From JARYLZ01 sp964388275 (GTDB lineage Bacteria; Bacteroidota; Ignavibacteria; SZUA-365): a stretch of 64,000 nucleotides of DNA. The position numbers were made by a program, and so were the translations under genes. The stretch is from contig CAYLZD010000001.1 in NCBI GenBank assembly GCA_964388275.1, positions 139,277 to 203,276 of the forward strand, read 5' to 3'. Each line of letters opens with the position of its first letter. Position 1 is the stretch's first letter. This document shows positions 43,901-51,163 of the stretch, one piece after another. The notes under the pieces were generated by a model. The model worked only from the letters and a program-made list of their open reading frames with translations, ran no database searches and had not been told where the DNA came from.

Positions 43901-46311
43901 GCTTCCTCACGGGCACGGCGCTCGGCTTCTTTACGATCTTTACGTTCGGCTTCCTCACGAGCTATGCGCTCGGCTTCCTCACGCGCCTGTCGTTCGGCTT
44001 CCTCACGAGCTATGCGTTCAGCTTCCTCACGGGCACGGCGCTCGGCTTCCTCACGAGCTATGCGTTCAGCTTCCTCACGGGCACGGCGCTCGGCTTCTTT
44101 ACGATCTTTACGTTCGGCTTCCTCACGAGCTATGCGTTCAGCTTCCTCACGTGCATGGCGCCCGGCTTCCTCACGAGCTATGCGTTCGGCTTCCTCACGA
44201 GCTATGCGCTCGGCTTCCTCACGCGCCTGACGTTCGGCGTCCTCACGCGCCTGTCGCTCGGCTTCCTCACGCGCCTGTCGCTCGGCGTCCTCACGCGCCT
44301 GTCGCTCGGCGTCCTCACGCGCCTGTCGCTCGGCTTCCTCACGCGCCTGTCGTTCGGCTTCCTCACGCGCCTGTCGCTCGGCTTCCTCACGGGCATGGCG
44401 CTCGGCTTCCTCACGCGCACGGTGCTCGGCTTCCTCACGCGCACGGTGCTCGGCTTCTTCACGAACTTTGCGTTCTGTTTCCGCAATCCGGCGCAGACGT
44501 TCGATCTCCTCACGAGCTTCTCTTTCGGCGCGTTCCATCGCGACGCGTTCAGCTTCGAGAAGCTTTCTTTCAGTCTCCATCCGGATCTGCTCCAATTCGC
44601 CCTGCACAATCTCATCGAGTTGCCGTTTGAGCGTCGCCTCCATCTCGGCGCGCAATCTGGTTTCCGTTTCGGCGCGGGCCCCGGCCTGCATTTCTTCGCG
44701 GCGCAGCTGCTCCTCCCTGGCGCGCGCCTCGCGCTCGGCTTCCTCACGGTCTCTGCGCGCGGCTTCTTCACGAGCCAGGCGTTCTGTTTCTTCGCGCGCG
44801 CGCCGTTCAGACTCTTCCCTTGCGCGGCGTTCCGCAGCCGCTTCGCTTTTCAGACGTTCGATCTCTTCTCTCGCAGCCCGCTCCGCCGCTTCGCGCGCCC
44901 TCTCGGCTTCCGCTCTGGCTTTACGTTCGGCTTCTTCACGTTCGATCAATTCCGCCTCGCGTCTGGCCAGTCGTTCGGCATCTTCACGCGCTTTTTTCTC
45001 CGCTTCCTGTCTTGCGGCGGCTTCCGCTTCTCTTCTGCGCTGAAGCTGTTCAGATTCCTCGCGCGCCCGGCGCTCGGCCTGCTCCCTGGCTTTTTTCTCC
45101 GCGGCGGCTTCCCGTTTCAGACGTTCAATTTCACGTTTGGATTCCAGTTCAGCCTTTTCCCTTAAAAGTTTTTCCTGCTCGTGTACTGCCAGGCGTTCGG
45201 CTTCTTCGCGCGCCTTCCGCTCATCCTCGCGCGCGGAATCATCGGCTTCCTTTGCCTCCTGCGAAGATAATTTCGAAGAGGAGAGGTAATCATCCGCAGT
45301 CTTGTGAGCTTTGCCTTTAACAGCTCTTTTCTGTGTGGCCTCGAGAATTTTTCTCTCGGCTTCTTCTCTGGCTTTCCGCTGGGTTTCTTCCCTCACACGG
45401 GCGGCATCGAGCCGCAATTGCTTTTCCTTTTCCTCCTCCGCTTCTTTTTTTTTCCGCTCCGCCCGATTTTCCCGTATCTGTTTTTTTGTGCACGGGGAAT
45501 ACGCTTGAGCCCATTTATCAAGTTCCACCGCCGTGGGACGATGCTCCGGATTCAGGGACAGGCACCTGAACACGAGTTCCTGAAACTGGTCGCTGATATC
45601 TTCGTCGAAACGCAACTGAGGCGGATGCTCCACGAGAAGAGCCTTGCCGCCCGCCCCTTCCCACGGTGTTTCACCCATGGCCAATTCGTAAAGCAACACG
45701 CCAATCGAGAATATGTCGTCAGGCGGATTCGCGGATCTCGACACGAAGCGTTCGGGGGACGCGTATGCTTCGTGCAGGATGCGGTTAGGTCCGAAATCGT
45801 GTCCTACGGTATTGTGCAGTATGCGGCTGATACCGAAGTCGCTGAGCACAGGGTAACCTTCGTTATGAAAAAGGATATTCTCGGCTGCAATATCCTGATG
45901 AACGAAGCTGTTCTTGTGAAGAAAGGCGGCGCCCGCTGCTATGTGAGAAAGATGCCGTACAATCTCCTCCTCGGAGAACGGCTTTGCATCCCGGTCCGCT
46001 TCGATGGCCGAGCGCATCGAGCCGCGCTCCATGAACGGCAGAAGCAGATAGGGCGCCCTTCCCGAAACCGAGAAGCTGACCGGCATCAGAAGATTCTGAT
46101 GCCGGAAAGTCATGGACAGGAATTCATTTGTCAGCAGTTGAACAATTACCGGATCCAACTCCTTGTCCGACTCAAATATCTTCAGCGCATAGACGGACGG
46201 CGGTTTCCGAGTGTCCTCGGCTCTCCATACCTGAGTGCCCAGTCCTCGAGGCAGCTTCCTGGCGAGTCGATATCTGTTTGCAAACAGAGTGCCGGATTTT
46301 ACTTCAAACAT
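40957..46311 (-). CDS. Membrane receptor Ser/Thr kinase with long E/R-rich helix, PstS-like and OmpA domains
   Basis: A protein of at least 1784 residues; the gap hides an unknown length. An N-terminal Ser/Thr kinase domain (1-270) has Lys44, Glu63, the catalytic loop HQDIAAEN (Asp140, Asn145), DFG (Asp158) and YASPERF. It lacks the usual RD Arg and the loop Lys. From about 280 to 1230 the chain is almost wholly Glu/Ala/Arg, dominated by octads such as EEAERQAR. It has the composition of a single alpha-helix or coiled coil and is interrupted by 100 N. One membrane span lies at about 1342-1360. A periplasmic PstS-like solute-binding domain (about 1363-1650) is followed by an OmpA C-terminal domain (GYSDRMGAAGSEEL, GASKPIASDN..NRRVEIW) that binds peptidoglycan in relatives. 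The layout suggests a wall-anchored receptor kinase. Ligand and substrates are unknown. Confidence 0.85.
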   Translation of the reverse strand: MFEVKSGTLFANRYRLARKLPRGLGTQVWRAEDTRKPPSVYALKIFESDKELDPVIVQLLTNEFLSMTFRHQNLLMPVSFSVSGRAPYLLLPFMERGSMRSAIEADRDAKPFSEEEIVRHLSHIAAGAAFLHKNSFVHQDIAAENILFHNEGYPVLSDFGISRILHNTVGHDFGPNRILHEAYASPERFVSRSANPPDDIFSIGVLLYELAMGETPWEGAGGKALLVEHPPQLRFDEDISDQFQELVFRCLSLNPEHRPTAVELDKWAQAYSPCTKKQIRENRAERKKKEAEEEKEKQLRLDAARVREETQRKAREEAERKILEATQKRAVKGKAHKTADDYLSSSKLSSQEAKEADDSAREDERKAREEAERLAVHEQEKLLREKAELESKREIERLKREAAAEKKAREQAERRAREESEQLQRRREAEAAARQEAEKKAREDAERLARREAELIEREEAERKARAEAERAREAAERAAREEIERLKSEAAAERRAREESERRAREETERLAREEAARRDREEAEREARAREEQLRREEMQAGARAETETRLRAEMEATLKRQLDEIVQGELEQIRMETERKLLEAERVAMERAEREAREEIERLRRIAETERKVREEAEHRAREEAEHRAREEAERHAREEAERQAREEAERQAREEAERQAREDAERQAREDAERQAREEAERQAREDAERQAREEAERIAREEAERIAREEAGRHAREEAERIAREEAERKDRKEAERRAREEAERIAREEAERRAREEAERIAREEAERQAREEAERIAREEAERKDRKEAERRAREEAEXXXXXXXXXXXXXXXXXXXXXXXXXXXXXXXXXXREEAERKVREEAERQAREEAERKVREEAERQAREEAERKVREEAERQAREEAERKVREEAERQAREEAERRAREEAERIAREEAERQAREEAERKDREEAERKVREEAERQAREEAERKVREETDRRAREEAERLTREQAVKLEKLQIELRRQIAEKATFEDMQRKLGEELSRLEREEKERRIREEELNRRRAAEEEKRRLASERQLREEIEQSIRDELERRFRSEMERVKTEAEEKVLQEADRAARRQAELLANEHLEKLRREAEEKHRIEEEERRTREAIEREAREKEMRLQLEETERKLRSELEQALALAGSSKDEIPGFDGNGAVHGAAVGERPADASDEHAQEAISHAEAVDMLIRESCAETSAGVSFDPSSITPAVSDAECASVENHPDGGERETLLSDRDGFDPAIAKILDSFQEQLATAPVAVREAAVAPVPGKTDSSIGAAGFPAAVTSRRWPQDSCNDEAVTNGAHGKKNHPVPPSDFSNHYYSNTWKTGIRVGLAVVIISLIALILFNNRGNFASGGGELRIRCAPEQVRLFQDLVKAWLEKDGAASVKEASSGGTVTVSADMGGDSARTIEIESSRIDRVFAGQSAGKTDLIAATGLVQADEAFLHEHPDLYQGEHVLAVDGICVLVNSKNPLRSMSTANLRAVISGAVGDWSALKLPKHRIALVLPAESGLSGLMLRQVLPVGNGGPSGAEVLNDDSSIAAAVVRNPHALGFVRRSALPRRRSAPPAGAAFLSIGDPDNLMFAPTEDALSLETYPLTARCMLYALPSADSRYTADFLRFVTGNEGQEIVNTHGFADQRPRLLANAPAPPDLRRLSLLPAGSKRFACDIRLRKGTSETDPRGRDDIKRIAEFVRARFGAAARLTVLGYSDRMGAAGSEELASLTQARKVAELLRQAGISAVRAHALGASKPIASDNLDEGRNRNRRVEIWISP
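43390..44470 (-). repeat. 24-nt tandem repeat array encoding the E/R-rich octads
   Basis: The DNA consists of near-identical 24-base units (in the plus direction, the pattern cggcttcctcacgcgcctgtcg) coding for eight residues like EEAERQAR. Units vary at the third and eighth positions of the octad. Blocks of identical units indicate recent unequal exchange or slippage, and the assembly breaks inside the array. Confidence 0.85.
43795..43894. other. Assembly gap (100 N)
   Basis: Exactly 100 unknown bases lie within the repeat array, the conventional size for a gap of unknown length. The reading frame is kept across it only by convention, so the true kinase length is not known. Confidence 0.97.
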
Positions 46312-46375
46312 GATATACCGTTACAAAATTGGTTAGCCCTCAAACCTGTGATAACATATCCCCTATGACGATGAA

Positions 46376-46404
46376 TTGATAATGGTTATTTTAATTTATT
46401 GCAA
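46376..46404 (-). promoter_or_regulatory. Candidate sigma-70-like promoter for the receptor kinase
   Basis: The minus strand reads TTGCAA (46404-46399), 17 bases, TATCAA (46381-46376). The start codon lies about 60 bases downstream. Confidence 0.35.
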
Positions 46405-46457
46405 ATATTTCATGTTGTAGCAATAAGAAGAATCCTCATGTAATCGATTGCAGATAA

Positions 46458-46489
46458 ATGCATTACCAGATACATTTAATGTAATGCAT
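46458..46489. promoter_or_regulatory. Nested inverted repeats just after the upstream kinase stop
   Basis: ATGCATTAC (46458-46466) pairs with GTAATGCAT (46481-46489). The inner TACATT-T-AATGTA (46471-46483) is itself a perfect palindrome that shares three bases with the right arm, so the two structures exclude each other. It may be an operator or a weak terminator of the upstream kinase. Confidence 0.4.
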
Positions 46490-46490
46490 A

Positions 46491-48671
46491 CTACTCGAGC
46501 GAAGCCTTGCGAATACTATGATCCTCACTCTCGTCGTGAGTTCCGGACGCGATGAAGGAGGATTCCGATGTCCACCGGTTCAGCATACTCGCAATGGCAT
46601 CCAGTTCGGATCTAATAAGCGAAACGATGCCGGAGCAGATTCTGTCTTCCAAGGAATCCGAAAATGCTTTCAACTCCTGCGCCCTTATTGTCAGCAAAGT
46701 GCGCATCGCTTCATTCCTTTCGCATTCCTCCTTCTTGCGCCTGTCCTCCTCCTCACCGAGCAATTTTATCCGGATTTCTTCATAACGTCTTTGAACTTCT
46801 TCGGCGACGGATCTCTCAAAATCCTCGGCCAGTCTTTCCGTCTCCAATCTGGCTAGTTTTTCAATTTCTTCATTTTTCAATCTTTCGCTTTCCTCGCGAT
46901 CCCTTGCCCGAGCCTCGGCAAGAGCAATCCTTTCGGCTTCTTCGCGCATTCTCCTTTCGGCTTCCGCGCGTTCACGCCGCTCGAGTTCCGCGCGAGCCGA
47001 TTGTTCGGCCGCCTCCCGGGCCATACGTTCCTGATGCAATCGGGCGGCTCGCTCGGCTTCTTCTTTCGCCCGCCTGTCGGCTTCTTCTCGGGCGGCCAAT
47101 TTTGCCGAAGCGTCGGCGGTCAACCTTTCTGTTTCCTTTTTTGTTATCTCCAGAGCCGCCACAAGTTCCCTGTGCTCGGCTTCTATGCGCAGACGCTTCT
47201 CCGTCTCTTCCTGCTGGAGCTGCTTTATCATTTCTCTCGCTCGCGACTCTACCCGGCCTGCAACACGCTGTTCGGCTTCCTGAACGCGGATTTCCGCAGC
47301 CTGGCGCACCTGCTCCAGAACTCCCGATAGTTTCGTGTCGAATTCCTCACGCAAGCGGACTTCCAGAGCGTTTCTAAGCCGTTTCTCGCTTTCATCGCGT
47401 ATTCCCTTCATTGCTTCAATCACGGATTTGCGCTCCGCGCTCTCCGCCGCCTGCTTCAAAACCGCAATACGATCCCTGGATGCGACTTCCTCAGATTGCA
47501 TGGTATGATCGGCAATAGCGGATATCTTCCGCGAGCTCGGCTTCGCGTTCGCCCCGGACGTTGCGCCCGAATTGTCGTCCCCGGCCGCGTAATGCAGCAC
47601 CCCTTCCTCCATGAGCGACTCGCGCGCCTCCGTCCCGTCCGGACCGACCGACTGTTCTTCGCTTGTGCTTTCGATGCTGCCCGCCGGCGCAAGCTTCGCT
47701 TCACGATTTCCCGACTCGGCGAGATTCGCGCTATCAATCATCGTGTCCGCATAAGGCGTTACGGTCGGCGGTTGTCGGCTGCCATTGCGTTTTGACTCTG
47801 TTTCAACGACAACGAGTGAGTCCGACGAGGTTTTAAGCCTGTTGCCTGTATTCAGTTTCAAGCACTCATGCAGCATTTCTTCAAGCCGGTTCGCCCGCGG
47901 ACGTTCATCCGGATCCATGGCAAGGCAGGCAAGGACAATATCATTGAACTCGTCGGAGTAATCCAGCGACACGCGATCCGGCGGCATCGCACCTTCGAGC
48001 AGAGCCTTGCCGCCTTCGCCGTCCCAGGGAGGGAGACCGGTTACGATCTCAAACATCACGGCGCCGACTGCGAAAATATCATCCTGCCACGTGACATGCT
48101 GCGAGACAAAGCGCTCGGGAGACGCATATGCGGGATGCAGAATCCGATTTGGGCCTTTTTCGTGACCGGCCATGTTGTGAAGAATTCTGCTCACACCGAA
48201 ATCCGAAAGAAAAACACCGCCGGTTTCGCCGAAAAGGATGTTTTCAGGCGATATATCCTGATGTATGAACGAATTCTTGTGCAGGAACATCAACACCGAC
48301 AGGAGGCGCATCATGAGTTTCAGAAGATGCGCTTCGCTGACAGGCCTCCTGGAATCGAAATTCTTGAATGAGGCCAGCGATCCGCGCGACATGTAGGGCA
48401 TCACGATCAGCGGAGAATCCTCCTCGAACATTGTGGCGACAGGCATCAGGAGATATTGATGCCGAATGGAAATGGACAGAAATTCATTGGCTATGAGCAG
48501 GACGATCTGAGAATCCAGTTTCTTTTCGGTCTCAAAGAACTTCAACACCATCTCGGCGCCGGATGTGCTCTCGTCCGCGGCGCGCCACAACTGTGTTCGA
48601 TAACCGTCGGGAAGGCGGTTCTTCAAACGATATCGATTAGCGATTATTTGGCCATTCTGCAATATTTTCAT
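46491..48671 (-). CDS. Soluble Ser/Thr kinase with Glu/Arg-rich helical tail, paralogue of the receptor kinase
   Basis: A 726-residue paralogue of the next gene. I start it at the ATG at 48671 with GGAGG eight bases upstream; a longer reading to 48692 adds seven residues. The kinase domain (1-270) keeps Lys44, Glu63, loop HQDISPEN (Asp139, Asn144), DFG (Asp157) and YASPERF at the same positions as the paralogue. It shares the insert GPNRILHPAYASPERFVSQ. A variable linker (about 290-410) precedes a Glu/Arg/Ala-rich helical region (about 410-660) without the perfect octads. There is no membrane span, PstS-like or OmpA domain, so it should be cytoplasmic. It lies 180 bases upstream of the receptor kinase on the same strand. 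Confidence 0.85.
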   Translation of the reverse strand: MKILQNGQIIANRYRLKNRLPDGYRTQLWRAADESTSGAEMVLKFFETEKKLDSQIVLLIANEFLSISIRHQYLLMPVATMFEEDSPLIVMPYMSRGSLASFKNFDSRRPVSEAHLLKLMMRLLSVLMFLHKNSFIHQDISPENILFGETGGVFLSDFGVSRILHNMAGHEKGPNRILHPAYASPERFVSQHVTWQDDIFAVGAVMFEIVTGLPPWDGEGGKALLEGAMPPDRVSLDYSDEFNDIVLACLAMDPDERPRANRLEEMLHECLKLNTGNRLKTSSDSLVVVETESKRNGSRQPPTVTPYADTMIDSANLAESGNREAKLAPAGSIESTSEEQSVGPDGTEARESLMEEGVLHYAAGDDNSGATSGANAKPSSRKISAIADHTMQSEEVASRDRIAVLKQAAESAERKSVIEAMKGIRDESEKRLRNALEVRLREEFDTKLSGVLEQVRQAAEIRVQEAEQRVAGRVESRAREMIKQLQQEETEKRLRIEAEHRELVAALEITKKETERLTADASAKLAAREEADRRAKEEAERAARLHQERMAREAAEQSARAELERRERAEAERRMREEAERIALAEARARDREESERLKNEEIEKLARLETERLAEDFERSVAEEVQRRYEEIRIKLLGEEEDRRKKEECERNEAMRTLLTIRAQELKAFSDSLEDRICSGIVSLIRSELDAIASMLNRWTSESSFIASGTHDESEDHSIRKASLE

Positions 48672-48987
48672 TCCTTGGTCCTCCCAGGCCATGCGGCATT
48701 CAATTCACACCGGTAGTTTTCATTCAATTTTCACGCCAAAGTCATGTATCATATGTGGCTTTAGGTATAACAGCGGAACCCTACTAGTATTCCATAGTAT
48801 TTTCAATGACTTAATCCTGCTAAAAGAAACATGAGCCGCGTTAGACGGATGACTAGGCATGCTAAAACATCATGCAGGAACTGCATATTCGGCTGTAATA
48901 AATCCCAGTTGAATTTGGAGCTTCCTGCACCATCTCTATAAAAAGATACTGTGGGTTTGGTTTTTTCCATGTTGCGATCTAGTTTCC
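48672..48987. promoter_or_regulatory. 316-bp divergent AT-rich region
   Basis: No gene is supported here. It separates the kinase pair from the secretion cluster and should hold promoters for both. On the plus strand a good pair is TTTGGA (48914-48919), 17 bases, TATAAA (48937-48942), about 45 bases before the secreted protein gene. No clear minus-strand promoter was found. Confidence 0.4.
48914..48942 (+). promoter_or_regulatory. Candidate promoter of the secretion cluster
   Basis: TTTGGA and TATAAA with 17-base spacing, with a predicted start near 48949. It would drive the secreted protein at 48988 and probably the genes after it. Confidence 0.4.
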
Positions 48988-51150
48988 TTGTGTGAAACAG
49001 TAGTCGATGCTCCACCCTTTCCCGCAAAACTCATCTTGATTCCAGAACCACAACCTCGTCGCCGGGCTCGAGCGGGGTTACTTATTTCCGTAGTCATATT
49101 GCTCTGCGGGTCGGCATCGGCTCAACAGATGAACGACGCTGCACCGTTGAGGAAGACGTTGGATGACGATGAAACGAAATTCACAAGCGTCGGCAGCATC
49201 CGCCTGACCATATCGAATTTCGGTACACTCGGGCACGGCTTCAACAGATGGCCGCAGCAACCGAACTGCGAGTATCCAAGCGGATCCGGTATCGAGCACA
49301 TCTTCGAAGGCGGCCTCTGGATCGGCGCGTATCGGGGCGGGAGAGGACCTTCGGTGTCGACCGGCGCCGTCGATGTCAGCTCGGTGCGGGATGTAGCCGC
49401 CGGCTTCGAATTCACCAACGGCTTGCAATCCCGGACGCAGGAAAGATCCACGCTCACGGATTCAAGGCATTTCAGCACGGAGGCCGTCAGCCATCAGGAT
49501 TTCAAGGCCGAATTCACCGATTCAAACACGGTGATTCCGGGCACGACGACCACGATACCGCAGCACGAAAGTCCTTTGGGCGTAGTCGTGGACATTGAAT
49601 CCTATGCGTGGAATTTCTCGTTCGCCGAGAATTTCGTGATCCTGAGATACAAGATAAGCAACCGTAGCAACGAGCTGCTGGACAGCATTTACGCAGGCAT
49701 CTGGATGGACATGGTCGTGCGAAACACGAACGTATCCCCCCCGCGAGGCTCGGCATTCTTTTCCCGCGGCGGAAACGGGTACATAGACTCGATGAGGACC
49801 GCGTACGAATTCGACGTGGACGGCGATCCCGGATTCACGGATACATACATAGGATTGTCATTGCTGGGCAGCACACCTATGCAATATTTCGGACCGCGCC
49901 CTTCGGGCGGCGATTCCTTGGGTCCGCGCACGATATTCAACACATGGCAATTCCGCAACACAACGGATCCTGTGTACTTCTCTCCGCAGAGCGACAGGGA
50001 GCGCTATGAGAAGATGAGCGTGCCCCTTTCCGCGCTGGAATTACCCGGCCTGAAAGCGCCCTCCAACCGCTCGGTGCTTCTCAGCACTGGACCGTTCCGG
50101 AACCTGCCGCCCGATGGAACCGTCGAAGTGGTTTTCGCCGTGATCTGTTCCAGGAAATTCGGCAACGATCCTACAGCCGACGACACCGAGAACTCCAGGA
50201 GAAACCTGCACAGAGCGTGGACATTCGCTCAACAAGCTTATGATGGAGAGGACAGGAACCGCAACGGCGTTCTCGATGCGGGAGAGGATTTGAACGGCGA
50301 CGGTCTCCTGACCCGTTACGTGCTCCCCGCGCCGCCCGCGGCGCCTGCCCTCAGAGCGATACCCTCCGACAGGCGGGTAACACTCTATTGGGACAACGCT
50401 TCTGAAGCATCGATCGACCCGATTTCAGGCAGAAAAGATTTCGAGGGCTACCGAATCTACAGAACCAATCCCGGCGCCGATCTCGATCAATCGGGCTCAT
50501 TGACAGAGAAATTCATCCTGATCGGCGCCTTCGACAAGACCGACAACGACATTTTTTATAACACCGGCTTCGATGCCGTGCGCCTTGCGGCGCCCGTGCG
50601 ATTTGAAGGAGATCCGAAGGAATACCGGTACGCATTCGACATGCCGGGCCTTCTGAACGGATGGCAGTATGTCTACTCGGTGACGGCTTTCGATTCGGGC
50701 GATCCCTCGAACAACGTGGAAAGTCTCGAGAGCAGCAAGTTGCAGAACGCGGTCCGTGTGTTTCCCGGATCCACACCGGATGCCGCGGAAGCTCTCGAAC
50801 CCCGCGTGTATCCCAATCCGTATTATGCGAACGCAAGCTGGGACGGCGGCGGAGAAAGGCAGCGGAAGATCATGTTCGCCAATCTGCCGCGCAAGGCGGA
50901 AATCCGGATATATACACTGGCCGGGGATCTCGTGCGCTCGATGCTGCACGAAGCCGGCGCATCTTCGGGCGCTGAGATAGACTGGTTCTCGCGCTACTCG
51001 GGAGAGCCGCGCGTCATGGCCGGCGGCGAGCATGCATGGGATCTTGTGACGGACAACGACCAGGCGATAGCGACAGGTCTGTATCTTTTCACGGTGAAGA
51101 ATCTCGACACGGGAGATATCAAACGCGGAAAATTCGCAATCATCAAATAA
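48988..51150 (+). CDS. Large secreted protein with type IX-like sorting domain
   Basis: A 720-residue exported protein of unknown function. The start is uncertain: the frame opens at a TTG (48988) with no clear ribosome binding site, and the signal peptide (GLLISVVILLCGSASAQ) lies at about residues 30-46. The body is beta-rich. It includes a domain with an NRNGVLDAGEDLNGDG segment, which resembles an EF-hand/dockerin-like Ca-binding stretch, and a fibronectin-III-like region (DRRVTLYWDNASEASIDP; FEGYRIYRT; WQYVYSVTAFDSGDPSNN). It ends with a Por-type sorting domain (RVYPNPYYANASW; AEIRIYTLAGDLVRSM; GLYLFTVKN; KRGKFAIIK). It is first in a co-directional row leading to a TonB-dependent receptor, suggesting a surface assembly. 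Confidence 0.82.
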   Translation: MCETVVDAPPFPAKLILIPEPQPRRRARAGLLISVVILLCGSASAQQMNDAAPLRKTLDDDETKFTSVGSIRLTISNFGTLGHGFNRWPQQPNCEYPSGSGIEHIFEGGLWIGAYRGGRGPSVSTGAVDVSSVRDVAAGFEFTNGLQSRTQERSTLTDSRHFSTEAVSHQDFKAEFTDSNTVIPGTTTTIPQHESPLGVVVDIESYAWNFSFAENFVILRYKISNRSNELLDSIYAGIWMDMVVRNTNVSPPRGSAFFSRGGNGYIDSMRTAYEFDVDGDPGFTDTYIGLSLLGSTPMQYFGPRPSGGDSLGPRTIFNTWQFRNTTDPVYFSPQSDRERYEKMSVPLSALELPGLKAPSNRSVLLSTGPFRNLPPDGTVEVVFAVICSRKFGNDPTADDTENSRRNLHRAWTFAQQAYDGEDRNRNGVLDAGEDLNGDGLLTRYVLPAPPAAPALRAIPSDRRVTLYWDNASEASIDPISGRKDFEGYRIYRTNPGADLDQSGSLTEKFILIGAFDKTDNDIFYNTGFDAVRLAAPVRFEGDPKEYRYAFDMPGLLNGWQYVYSVTAFDSGDPSNNVESLESSKLQNAVRVFPGSTPDAAEALEPRVYPNPYYANASWDGGGERQRKIMFANLPRKAEIRIYTLAGDLVRSMLHEAGASSGAEIDWFSRYSGEPRVMAGGEHAWDLVTDNDQAIATGLYLFTVKNLDTGDIKRGKFAIIK

Positions 51151-51163
51151 CGAAGGAGAAAGC

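Larger units (their letters stand above)
46312..46490. promoter_or_regulatory. AT-rich region between the two kinase genes
   Basis: 179 bases without a gene. It contains a promoter candidate for the downstream kinase (46376-46404) and the nested inverted repeat at 46458-46489. Its composition is much more AT-rich than the flanking coding sequence. Confidence 0.5.

Noticed and set aside
43390..44470. CRISPR-like appearance of the short tandem units
   Set aside because: The 24-base units are contiguous with no unique spacers and preserve an open frame, so this is a protein-coding repeat.
42741..45165. Long plus-strand frames opposite the kinase helix (629 and 803 residues) and shorter ones within them
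   Set aside because: They are shadows caused by the repetitive Glu/Arg codons. The translations are monotonous Phe/Leu or Arg/Leu/Pro/His repeats, while the minus strand encodes kinase, membrane and OmpA motifs in one frame.
48803..49027. A 74-residue minus-strand frame in the divergent region upstream of the kinase pair
   Set aside because: It overlaps the start of the secreted protein gene and the candidate promoter, and has no recognisable features.
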